64,000 bases of DNA from Paracoccaceae bacterium (GTDB lineage Bacteria > Pseudomonadota > Alphaproteobacteria > Rhodobacterales > Rhodobacteraceae): positions 1 to 64,000 of the forward strand of contig JAHDEX010000011.1 in the NCBI GenBank assembly GCA_020628545.1, written 5' to 3'. The notes under the pieces were generated by a model. It searched no databases. It saw nothing but the letters and a program-made list of their open reading frames with translations, and was not told where the DNA came from. The position numbers were made by a program, and so were the translations under genes. This document shows, one piece after another, positions 17,754 through 24,905 of this stretch; positions within the stretch are counted from its first letter, which is position 1, and each line of letters starts with the position of its first letter.

Positions 17754-18365
17754 CTATTCCCGCTGTGGTCCCCCCGCGTTTCTGCCCGCCAGCATGATGG
17801 AAATCAGATGCGCGGTTTCAGGCTCAAGTTGTGTCATGATGGCTGCTGCGGGCTCTGGCTTCATGAGGCCGAGAAAGCCGGCGGCAAACCCCGGTTCCAT
17901 TGTCGTAAAGAGCGCGGCCGCATCCTGTGGCTTCATGTTTTCATAAACGGTTGCAAGGCGTTCGAGATCTGCAGTGGCAGCTTCATCCGTTCGCGCCAGA
18001 GTACTGGCAAGTCTCTCCTCTGCTGCCGCAAGTTCAGCCAGCTGTGCTGCGATAGCGTCTGCAGATTCCGCAAGTGCAGCTTCCATTTCGGCAGCTTCTA
18101 TTTCGGCTTCACGCAGGCGCGACTCTCTTTCCTGGAACATTTCCAAGATTTGTGGGAGGGTTTGATCGTCGAGCGGCATGCCAAGGACCCGTTCCGCGCG
18201 GGTGACATTCGCGTCGGCGGTGGCCTCCGTCTGAGCGGCAAAAGCGACGCCCACCTGATCAGAAATGCGTAGGACGCCCGACGTCGTAAGAACAACCGCC
18301 ATCAGCCAAAGAACATTCGACCGCCGCTGCGCGCGCGGCGGGAAGTGGCGCTTTGGCGCGATCAT
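17754..18365 (-). CDS. motE: MotE-like flagellar protein (MgtE-N-like C-terminus)
   Basis: A 203-residue protein with a basic N-terminus, one membrane anchor (about residues 18-40), a long Glu/Ala-rich coiled coil (residues ~75-140) and a C-terminal MgtE-N/MotE-like domain (VYENMKPQDAAALFTTMEP, then FLGLMKPEPAAAIMTQLEPE). MotE of Sinorhizobium is a periplasmic chaperone for MotC; homologues also occur in Cereibacter Fla2. Its start overlaps the DUF6468-like gene (ATGA), and it lies upstream of motA by about 70 bp. Confidence 0.75.
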   Translation of the reverse strand: MIAPKRHFPPRAQRRSNVLWLMAVVLTTSGVLRISDQVGVAFAAQTEATADANVTRAERVLGMPLDDQTLPQILEMFQERESRLREAEIEAAEMEAALAESADAIAAQLAELAAAEERLASTLARTDEAATADLERLATVYENMKPQDAAALFTTMEPGFAAGFLGLMKPEPAAAIMTQLEPETAHLISIMLAGRNAGGPQRE

Positions 18366-18727
18366 GCGTGTTCTTCCTTCATCCCAGCGGCGCGTTTCGC
18401 CTGAAACGGGTTATCAGGTTTCGCCCGTGGCATTGCCTTTTGGTCTGGCAGACTGTGCAAGGACGCGACGAGGAGTTCGAGGTGCCGGGCGGCTGCTTCT
18501 GCCCGCTCGCTCACGTCTTCCAGAGTTGTCACCGAGGTCTTCGCAGAAGTCTGCGCCGCGCGGAGCGTTCGATGAAGATCATCCGCTTTTGCGGCAAGCA
18601 ACGCGACGGCGCCGCCAACGCCTTTTTCGAGGTCGGTGAACTTGCGCAAACGTCGGGATAAAATCAGGCAGTAGAGCGCCGAAAGCAGCGCGCCTCCGGC
18701 CAATAATGCATCAGCAATCAGGGTCAT
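18362..18727 (-). CDS. DUF6468-like small membrane-anchored flagellar protein
   Basis: A 121-residue protein: one N-terminal transmembrane helix (MTLIADALLAGGALLSALYC), then a cytosol-or-periplasm coiled coil (FTDLEKGVGGAVALLAAKADDLHRTL) and a Lys/Pro-rich tail. Start taken at ATG 18727, 12 nt after the fliL stop; the track start lies inside fliL. Its layout resembles DUF6468 proteins that sit between fliL and motE in alphaproteobacterial flagellar operons. Function is not known. Confidence 0.55.
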   Translation of the reverse strand: MTLIADALLAGGALLSALYCLILSRRLRKFTDLEKGVGGAVALLAAKADDLHRTLRAAQTSAKTSVTTLEDVSERAEAAARHLELLVASLHSLPDQKAMPRAKPDNPFQAKRAAGMKEEHA

Positions 18728-18738
18728 GTTCTGTCCAG

Positions 18739-19248
18739 TCAATTGAGGATGAATTCTGTCACAAGCAGATCGCGTACGACGCCGGGGCCCGCCACGACCT
18801 GAACGCGATGCAGCATTTGGCTGCGCAACCACAGCAATGCAGTGGGCGATTCTAGGTCAGATATTTCGATCGCCCGTAAATATGTGTTGAGGATATCGAC
18901 GATCCTTGGCTTGATTGCTTCGACGGCGTCCTGATTTTGCGGTGCGACGTCGAGCTGAAGTTGCAGGCGAAGCAGGGAGCGTTCCGAACCTGGCGGGAGC
19001 GTCACATTAATGGGGTCGAGCCGCACGAAACTGACCTCTTCCGTGACGATCTGCTGTCTATCTGCGGGGTCGTCCTGACTTAGCTCAGCTTGAGAATCGA
19101 ACGGGAAGAGCCCCATCTGCGTCAGGAAAAACCCGCCGCCTGCACCAATCAAAGCAAGCACAAGCCCGATAATCAGGGGGAGTTTACCCCACTTTTTTGG
19201 CGTGCTGGCGTCTTCATCTGGCCCATCAATCTCGGTGGCAGCGGACAT
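18739..19248 (-). CDS. fliL: Flagellar basal-body protein FliL
   Basis: A 169-residue single-pass membrane protein: short cytosolic N-terminus, transmembrane helix LPLIIGLVLALIGAGGGFFLTQM, linker, and periplasmic FliL domain (SFVRLDPINVTLPPGSERSLLRLQLQLDV, ending VQVVAGPGVVRDLLVTEFILN). Start moved to ATG 19248 (MSAATEIDG), preceded by AGGAATCAG; the track start at 19335 is implausibly long. It is the first gene of the fliL-DUF6468-motE-motA unit and diverges from fliF. Confidence 0.9.
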   Translation of the reverse strand: MSAATEIDGPDEDASTPKKWGKLPLIIGLVLALIGAGGGFFLTQMGLFPFDSQAELSQDDPADRQQIVTEEVSFVRLDPINVTLPPGSERSLLRLQLQLDVAPQNQDAVEAIKPRIVDILNTYLRAIEISDLESPTALLWLRSQMLHRVQVVAGPGVVRDLLVTEFILN

Positions 19249-19298
19249 AACTGATTCCTGCGACTGTTGATCTTTGGATTGAATGAAGCAGAGAAGGT

Positions 19299-19313
19299 CT
19301 AACCGATTGTTAA
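19299..19313. promoter_or_regulatory. CtrA-like box between divergent fliL and fliF operons
   Basis: CTAA-CCGATTG-TTAA, seven of eight bases of the alphaproteobacterial CtrA consensus TTAA-N7-TTAA with exact 7-nt spacing. It lies 51 bp before the fliL ATG and 64 bp before the fliF start. CtrA is known to activate flagellar genes in Rhodobacterales and Caulobacter, so control of both operons is plausible but unproven. Confidence 0.5.
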
Positions 19314-19376
19314 GTGGTTTCTGAAATCCTTTCACAAAAGCCGGGCAGAAGGCCGGGTGTGAGTCGGAGAACTGAT

Positions 19377-21002
19377 GTGCAAAACTTTGCGGCGACCTGG
19401 GGGAAATTAAGTGTGGGGCGCCAGCTTGTCGTAGTTGTCGCTACATTTGCCGTTTTTCTCGCGGTGTTCTTGATGACGCGCGGCGTTGGTGAACGCAACA
19501 TGACTCTCCTCTATGGCGGCCTTGATGCGCCATCAGCGGCGGAGATTCTGGCGACGCTGGAGCAACAGGGCGTTCCGCATGACGTGCGCGGAAATGCGAT
19601 TTATGTGGAAGAGACCCAGCGCGATGCGCTGCGCTTATCACTTGCCGGACAAGGTCTGCCGGCGACGGGCGGTCAAGGATATGAACTCCTTGATAGTTTA
19701 AGTGGATTCTCGACAACGTCGCAGATGTTTGATGCGGCTTATTGGCGTGCCAAGGAGGGTGAGTTGGCGCGCACGATTGTTGCAAACCCCAAGTTTCGAA
19801 CGGCACGCGTTCATATCTCTGCGGCTGGCACCCAACCGTTCCAAAGAACGCAGCGCCCCACCGCTGCCGTCACGGTTCATGCAAATCTGGGCAGCGTATC
19901 GCCGTCTCAAGTGAAGGCTCTGCAATTTCTGGTGGGATCCGCCGTCAGTGGTCTAGATCCGAACGACGTCGCTGTGATCGACCATAATGGGGGTTTGCTG
20001 TCCACGCCGGATGGCGAAGCGGCGACACCTGGCAACGATGATCGCGCGGATATTCTGCGGGCCCGGGCAGAACGCGTACTTGCCGCACGGGTCGGGCCGG
20101 GAAATGCGGTTGTCGAAGTCACGATGGAGACCGTGACGGACACTGAGACAATTTCAGAGCGCCTTTTTGATCCGGAAAGCCGCGTTGCGATCAGCACCGA
20201 CATACAGGAAAGCGCCGGGAAATCAGAGGATTCGCGTGGAGGCGATGTGACCGTCGCCTCTAACGTGCCCGATGGAGATGCTGGCGCTGGAAACGGGGCA
20301 GCGGCAAACGAAAATTCCGAAACGCGTGCGCTGACAAACTACGAAGTCTCACAGACTCAGCGCGAGGTGTTGCGCGGCCCCGGGGCGATCAGGCGGCTCA
20401 CCGTAGCGGTCTTGATTAATGAGCAGACGGAGGTGGACGCAAATGGTGCGACGGTCACAACACCGCGCACCCCCGAAGAGCTTGCAGATCTTGAGGAACT
20501 GGTGACGGCCGCCGTTGGCTTTGATGCTGAGCGCGGGGATCAGATCACGCTGCGGGCTATGTCATTCGAACCGATTGCTGATGTCGGGACGGAAGCGGTA
20601 ACCGAAGCCGCCAGTGCTTTGCCTCTCGATGCGATGACGCTGATCCAGATTGCGGCTTTGGCTGCGGTGGCCCTCGTGCTGGGTCTGTTTGTATTGCGAC
20701 CAATCCTCAGCGGGCCCCCGGCGAATTTGCCAGCGCTGCCAGCACCCGGTGATGATTTAGCAGCCGCTGACGCGATCAGTTTTGAGGCGCAAGATGATGG
20801 CCCGCAGATCATGTCAGGTTTTCCAGACATGATGGCCATTGACGGCCCCGAGATGGGCATGGGGGACATGGCGCTGGGCGGTGGCGGCGAGGAGAACGAA
20901 TCCGTCAGCCGTTTGCGCCAGATGATCGCGGATCGTGAAGATGAAACCCTGCAAATCCTTGAAAACTGGATGGATGAAACGTCCGAGACGGAGAGCGTAT
21001 AG
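19377..21002 (+). CDS. fliF: Flagellar MS-ring protein FliF
   Basis: A 541-residue MS-ring subunit with two membrane helices (about residues 18-38 and 425-445) and periplasmic ring-building motifs (YGGLDAPSAAEILATLEQQGVPHDV, then EGELARTIVANPKFRTARVHIS). The C-terminus, which binds FliG, ends in LRQMIADREDETLQILENWM. I place the start at GTG 19377 (MQNFAATWGKLSVGRQL), with GGAGA six bases upstream and a typical Rhodobacteraceae FliF N-terminus; the track GTG at 19314 falls next to the CtrA-like box. The stop overlaps the fliH GTG by one base. Confidence 0.94.
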   Translation: MQNFAATWGKLSVGRQLVVVVATFAVFLAVFLMTRGVGERNMTLLYGGLDAPSAAEILATLEQQGVPHDVRGNAIYVEETQRDALRLSLAGQGLPATGGQGYELLDSLSGFSTTSQMFDAAYWRAKEGELARTIVANPKFRTARVHISAAGTQPFQRTQRPTAAVTVHANLGSVSPSQVKALQFLVGSAVSGLDPNDVAVIDHNGGLLSTPDGEAATPGNDDRADILRARAERVLAARVGPGNAVVEVTMETVTDTETISERLFDPESRVAISTDIQESAGKSEDSRGGDVTVASNVPDGDAGAGNGAAANENSETRALTNYEVSQTQREVLRGPGAIRRLTVAVLINEQTEVDANGATVTTPRTPEELADLEELVTAAVGFDAERGDQITLRAMSFEPIADVGTEAVTEAASALPLDAMTLIQIAALAAVALVLGLFVLRPILSGPPANLPALPAPGDDLAAADAISFEAQDDGPQIMSGFPDMMAIDGPEMGMGDMALGGGGEENESVSRLRQMIADREDETLQILENWMDETSETESV

Positions 21003-21580
21003 TGTCATCAATCCTTGAACTCGAATCCTTCGACCTAGGCGCAAACGCGCTGCCGCCGTCTACTCAGAATCAGCCGGATAAGGGCTATGAGGCAGGCTAT
21101 GTCGCAGGCGTTGCAGCAGCGGAGGCCAGTCTGATCGCGGCACAAACCAAGGCGCTTGAGGACATCCTCCAGTCCATCCAGTTGCAACAGCAAACGCTTG
21201 AAGCAGCTCAAGCAGAGGTCGTTCGCGGCGTGACGCCACTTTTGCACGTGATGATCGAGACCCTTCTGCCGGAGGCTTTGGTACCTGCCTTGCACGCGCG
21301 ATTGCGGGATCTCGTTGAGGACGCTTTGAATCAGGATGTGGGTGCAGAGCTTCTCCTCAAAGTGGCAGCAGACCAAGTGGACATGGTGACGGCATTACTT
21401 GCTGACACCTGTGCGGAACGTGTGCGGATCATTGCTGAACCAAGCCTTTCGCAAGGTGCTGCGTGGATCGTCTCTCCGAAAGGTGAAACTTCGCTCGACC
21501 TGCACGGCGCACGCGATGCCATCGCTGAGACAGTCGCCGCCACGATTTCGCTGCAGAACCAGACCTCGGAGGTATCCTAG
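21002..21580 (+). CDS. fliH: FliH-like flagellar export regulator
   Basis: A 192-residue cytoplasmic protein with GTG start, an N-terminal variable region, a central GYEAGYVAGVAAAEASLIAAQ helix with small-residue spacing, and a C-terminal domain (PEALVPALHARLRDLVEDAL, AERVRIIAEPSLSQGAAWIVS). FliH inhibits and anchors FliI at the export gate. It sits between fliF and fliN as in other alphaproteobacterial clusters. Confidence 0.8.
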   Translation: MSSILELESFDLGANALPPSTQNQPDKGYEAGYVAGVAAAEASLIAAQTKALEDILQSIQLQQQTLEAAQAEVVRGVTPLLHVMIETLLPEALVPALHARLRDLVEDALNQDVGAELLLKVAADQVDMVTALLADTCAERVRIIAEPSLSQGAAWIVSPKGETSLDLHGARDAIAETVAATISLQNQTSEVS

Positions 21581-21880
21581 ATGGAAGAGACATTGGCCCA
21601 GGCAACGGGTGGGTCAGGGAAAACTGCGCACCCGCTGCAACGGATACCGATCGAGATCACCGTGTCGGTCGGGACGGCTAAGCCGCTTGTGTCTGACTTG
21701 CTCAAGCTGACTGAAAACGCCGTCTTGCCACTGGACAAACGGGTTGATGAGCCGGTCGAACTCTATGTCGGCGATCGATTGATCGCACGTGGTGAGCTGC
21801 AGGAATGGGAAGGTGGAGAGCCGGGGCAACTTGCCGTGCGCCTGACGGAAGTGGCGGTGCAACAGGATGATCTGGTTTAG
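21581..21880 (+). CDS. fliN: Flagellar motor switch protein FliN
   Basis: A 99-residue protein consisting of little more than the SpoA domain: PIEITVSVGTAKPLVSDLLKL, the hydrophobic patch LPLDKRVDEPVELYVGDRLIARGEL, and a C-terminal AVRLTEV strand. It forms the lower part of the C ring. Its ATG follows the fliH stop directly and its stop abuts the fliP GTG. No fliG or fliM is present in the window, so the rest of the switch lies elsewhere. Confidence 0.93.
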   Translation: MEETLAQATGGSGKTAHPLQRIPIEITVSVGTAKPLVSDLLKLTENAVLPLDKRVDEPVELYVGDRLIARGELQEWEGGEPGQLAVRLTEVAVQQDDLV

Positions 21881-22606
21881 GTGCGCCTGACTTTTCCACT
21901 CCTTGCGCTGTTGTTGGTGCTGGCGTCGCCTGCGACAGCGCAGGAATTTTCGTTTTCGTTAGGCGAAGATGGGTCGCTGGCCGGGCGATCCGTTCAGCTT
22001 CTGATCCTGCTGACGGTTCTCAGTCTTGTGCCGGGGATCGCCATCACGGTCACGTGCTTTCCCTTTATCGTCACTGTCTTTGCCATTCTGCGACAGGCAA
22101 TCGGGTTGCAGCAGTCGCCGCCCAATATGCTGATGGTAAGCCTCGCGTTGTTTCTCACTTACTACGTTATGGAACCGGTTTTTGCGGAGGCATGGGCCGC
22201 TGGTGTGGCGCCCGCCCTGGACGGAACTGTCGACCTTGAGACTGGCTTCTTCCTCGCGATGGAGCCTTTGCGGGTTTTCATGACGAGCCGCATCGACGCG
22301 GACACGTTTTTGACCCTTGCCGAACTGCGGCCCGACTTGGAATCGTCGGCGTCGATTGCGGACGCAGGCTTTGGCGTCATCATTCCTTCATTCATGATCA
22401 GCGAATTGGAACGTGCCTTTCAGATTGGCTTTCTCATTTTCCTGCCGTTCCTGGTGATCGATCTGGTGGTTGCCGCCGTGTTGATGTCCATGGGGATGAT
22501 GATGGTCCCGCCTGCGATCGTGTCATTGCCGTTCAAGCTGGCATTTTTTGTGGTCGCGGATGGATGGAGCCTTCTCGCCGCGAGCCTTGTGCGGGGGTAT
22601 GGGTAG
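21881..22606 (+). CDS. fliP: Flagellar export gate protein FliP
   Basis: A 241-residue membrane protein with a cleavable-looking signal peptide (RLTFPLLALLLVLASPATAQ), four transmembrane segments and the two FliP signatures: VTCFPFIVTVFAILRQAIGLQQSPPNMLMVSLALFLT and the C-terminal block PFLVIDLVVAAVLMSMGMMMVPP. GTG start directly after the fliN stop. The gene looks intact, ending VRGYG. Its last ~170 bp form the first copy of a 277-bp-period tandem array that continues past the stop codon. Confidence 0.95.
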   Translation: MRLTFPLLALLLVLASPATAQEFSFSLGEDGSLAGRSVQLLILLTVLSLVPGIAITVTCFPFIVTVFAILRQAIGLQQSPPNMLMVSLALFLTYYVMEPVFAEAWAAGVAPALDGTVDLETGFFLAMEPLRVFMTSRIDADTFLTLAELRPDLESSASIADAGFGVIIPSFMISELERAFQIGFLIFLPFLVIDLVVAAVLMSMGMMMVPPAIVSLPFKLAFFVVADGWSLLAASLVRGYG

Positions 22607-22640
22607 CACAGAATCTGTGGTGGCCCGTTTGACATGACCC
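22441..22640 (+). repeat. fliP-tail tandem repeat, unit 1 (functional fliP 3' end plus flank)
   Basis: This unit covers the coding sequence for the last ~55 FliP residues and 34 bp beyond the stop. Landmark GATGGTCCCG lies at 22501. The corresponding landmarks in units 2 and 3 are at 22778 and 23055, exactly 277 bp apart each time. The similarity runs past the fliP stop, so the duplicated segment was DNA, not just a coding domain. Confidence 0.85.
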
Positions 22641-22717
22641 CGTTGATTGGGGCCGTTATCTGCAAAGCACCTGCGCGTGAGGATGTAGGCCCCCGGGATT
22701 GGGTGACGGAGGGTCTT

Positions 22718-22917
22718 CCAACCTTCCTTTGTGGTTGATCTGGTAGTGGCTGCGGTTTGGATGTGGATCAGGGTAATGATGGTTCCGCGCACAATTGTGT
22801 TGTTGCCATTCGAACTGGCATTGGTCGTGGTCGCAAATGGTTGGAGCAATTTCGTCGCGAGTTTTGTGAGGGGGTATGAGTGGCGCAGTACTTGTATCCG
22901 TTTGCTTGGCGTGACCG
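22718..22917 (+). repeat. fliP-tail tandem repeat, unit 2 (decayed, ungapped)
   Basis: Aligned by eye without gaps to the fliP 3' end, about 110 of 150 bases match. In the fliP frame it still reads VVDLVVAAVWMWIRVMMVPRT, corresponding to VIDLVVAAVLMSMGMMMVPPA of FliP, and ends RGYEW where the stop TAG became TGG. The flank after the stop is also conserved (CGTTTGCTTGGCGTGACC versus CGTTTGACATGACC region). The small track ORF 22731..22940 is this fragment; it has no ribosome site and is not a gene. Confidence 0.85.
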
Positions 22918-22995
22918 CCTTTTTTCGGCCCGGCAGCTGAACGGCATCGGCGCGTAACCTTGGTGCCATTATCCCGGCGAGGCTTTCTGTTTGTT

Positions 22996-23193
22996 CCTGC
23001 CGTTTCTGGAGATCAAACTGGTAGTGGCGCCGAATAGATGTCGGTGGGAATGATGATGGTTCCGTCCGCGATGGTGTCGTTGCCGTCCAAGCTCGCTCTT
23101 CCTTGGTTGCAGATGAATGAATCCTTCTCACCGCGCGTCGTGTGAGAGGATACGCGTTTTGCAGGATTTGCCACCGTTTGTTTGGCACGATCC
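22996..23193 (+). repeat. fliP-tail tandem repeat, unit 3 (decayed, frameshifted)
   Basis: It starts CCTGCCGTTTCTGG, as in fliP, and carries ATGATGATGGTTCCG and TTGCCGTCCAAGCTCGC matching the FliP C-terminal codons. A one-base deletion near 23030 and further small gaps destroy the frame. The post-stop flank CACCGTTTGTTTGGCACGATCC matches unit 2. Further downstream, 23266-23297 (TTCATGACAGACATTTTGAAC) resembles the fliP segment at 22391, hinting at a fourth, more decayed piece. Confidence 0.8.
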
Positions 23194-23351
23194 GTCCGCT
23201 CTCCCGCAATACCTCGACCGCACTGCGCAACAGGTGTTTGGACGCCCCGATTGCCCTTCTCTAGGTTCATGACAGACATTTTGAACATACGAGGGATCAC
23301 TTCTTGGGCGCCCGGTATTTGAATTGCCCCCTCTCTCTCGTGACCCGAGAA

Positions 23352-24851
23352 TTATTGCGATGAGTGTTCGAGGCCAGCGCGGGTCTTTGCGGAAAACGGG
23401 GCGGCGGGGGGTGCCAGGCGCGCGTTGATGGGGAAACGCAAGAGCTCTGGCCAGAGGCGTCCGACAATCGCGCGCCCTAGCGCGCGGCCCTGTTTCCACT
23501 CTGGTGGAAGGGCCTGCATCATTTTGACGTTGTCGTAGGTCAGGAAGGGCGCATATCGGACCAGCCCGGGCGCTGCGCAATATTGTGCCATCGCCCATGG
23601 CCCCAGCCGAAGTTCCAAGTACGCAAGATCAAGGATCCGATCATTGGGGTGGTCCGCCAATGCATCCCGCCACCACGACAAATAACGCAAAGTCTTTTCG
23701 TGTTGGGGCAGTCCGAGGCGTGCGAGCAGAACCTTCGGTGAGATATGCGAGTTTAACGTGTCATCGTCGTACCAATAGGGCGCTTGGGCGATATCCGCAC
23801 CGATACCGCCGATAAAGGCGTGGCCTGCGTTCAGTTTTGCGACGCTCGCGTGGTGATGCATGTTGCTGTCTGCGCAACTATGGCCAGAGCGGCGCAAATA
23901 AACTTCTTGCGCGGTGCGGTCCGCATTCACATTGGGAAGAATCTCGTGCTTGAGCTGCAGCGTTTCGGCAATGTCACGCGCCACGCGGGTGTCACGATGC
24001 CCCATATTCTCTGGCGCGATGGTCACACACTTAAGGTCCGCGACATTATCGCGAGCGCAAGCCAGGATTGTGCGTGAATCAAGGCCACCTGTTAGTGCGA
24101 GTAAGGGTTTGCGCACGCCGTTTAACAGCGCTTCAATCTGCTGGGAGATTGACGCGATCATACTGTCCACAACGTCATTAGGCGCAAGGGTGGTTGTCTC
24201 AAACCGTGCGGTGTTCCAGCGATGTGCGGTCCATGTATTCAGGTCCAAGTAGTGGTTTGGCAGGAGCCGGTGGACCCCGCTGTGTGCGGTCAGACCAGCG
24301 GTTAGCCAACTGATCGAACCATGACCGAGTGTTGCGAACATGCTGTGATCAAACCGGGCTGCGTAGGCCGCATCGTCAAGTATCGCCATTGCAGTGGCCC
24401 CGGCCGCTTTGGCGTCATGGTCCCAGACGCAGCTAATCTGCGTGGCTGCATCAGGGTAGATGCGATTGAGTCTTGGGGTCTGACAGATCCACAAGAAGCG
24501 CCCGCCAAGTTTGCCAAGTGCGGCGTGAACGCCGCTTTCTGTTGTTAGATCGACGTCGTCTGGAACTGTCCATTTCTGGTCTGGAATTTCACGCCGATCT
24601 AGATCAATCGGGAAGCCGATCAAGGCGCCAAATGTGCCGCCCTTGGCATCGACGACCTCAACAACCGGTAGGTCTGCTGCATGTGAAAGCCAGACGTCGC
24701 CGCATCTGGTTGCACCCGGATGTGGTGTTGACGTAATACGGTATTGCCAAGGTTCCAACGTGATGGACGGATGCGTGGGAAAATTGGAATTGGCTGGCTC
24801 CGGATCCGGCCATAACTGCCCTTGGAGCTTCTCCGACTGTTGCAGGGTCAT
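23352..24851 (-). CDS. Asparagine-synthetase-like protein, paralog 1 (PP-loop kept)
   Basis: A 499-residue protein; start at ATG 24851 (MTLQQSEKL) with GGAGG seven bases upstream. Domain 1 (to about residue 190) resembles the degenerate N-terminal glutaminase fold of this superfamily (GGRFLWI, IYPDAATQISCVWD) but lacks an N-terminal Cys, so it should not hydrolyse glutamine. Domain 2 has the ATP-pyrophosphatase loop LALTGGLDSRTILA and a second site FIGGIGADIAQAPYW. This predicts an adenylating, amide- or ester-forming activity with unknown substrate. It is third in a same-strand trio with 54-bp and 56-bp gaps and converges on the fliP repeats. Confidence 0.75.
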   Translation of the reverse strand: MTLQQSEKLQGQLWPDPEPANSNFPTHPSITLEPWQYRITSTPHPGATRCGDVWLSHAADLPVVEVVDAKGGTFGALIGFPIDLDRREIPDQKWTVPDDVDLTTESGVHAALGKLGGRFLWICQTPRLNRIYPDAATQISCVWDHDAKAAGATAMAILDDAAYAARFDHSMFATLGHGSISWLTAGLTAHSGVHRLLPNHYLDLNTWTAHRWNTARFETTTLAPNDVVDSMIASISQQIEALLNGVRKPLLALTGGLDSRTILACARDNVADLKCVTIAPENMGHRDTRVARDIAETLQLKHEILPNVNADRTAQEVYLRRSGHSCADSNMHHHASVAKLNAGHAFIGGIGADIAQAPYWYDDDTLNSHISPKVLLARLGLPQHEKTLRYLSWWRDALADHPNDRILDLAYLELRLGPWAMAQYCAAPGLVRYAPFLTYDNVKMMQALPPEWKQGRALGRAIVGRLWPELLRFPINARLAPPAAPFSAKTRAGLEHSSQ

Positions 24852-24905
24852 CCTCTGTCCTCCCTCACGCTGAGGACAGTTTGGATGTGAGCAGTTGCGA
24901 AACAT

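Noticed and set aside
22731-22940. 69-residue ORF with FliP-like sequence
   Set aside because: It is the decayed unit 2 of the repeat array; no start-site context and only the tail of FliP.
22523-23230. 235-residue minus-strand ORF across the fliP repeats
   Set aside because: It runs antisense to the repeat array and its own peptide is internally repetitive only because the DNA is tandemly repeated; no signal of a real gene.
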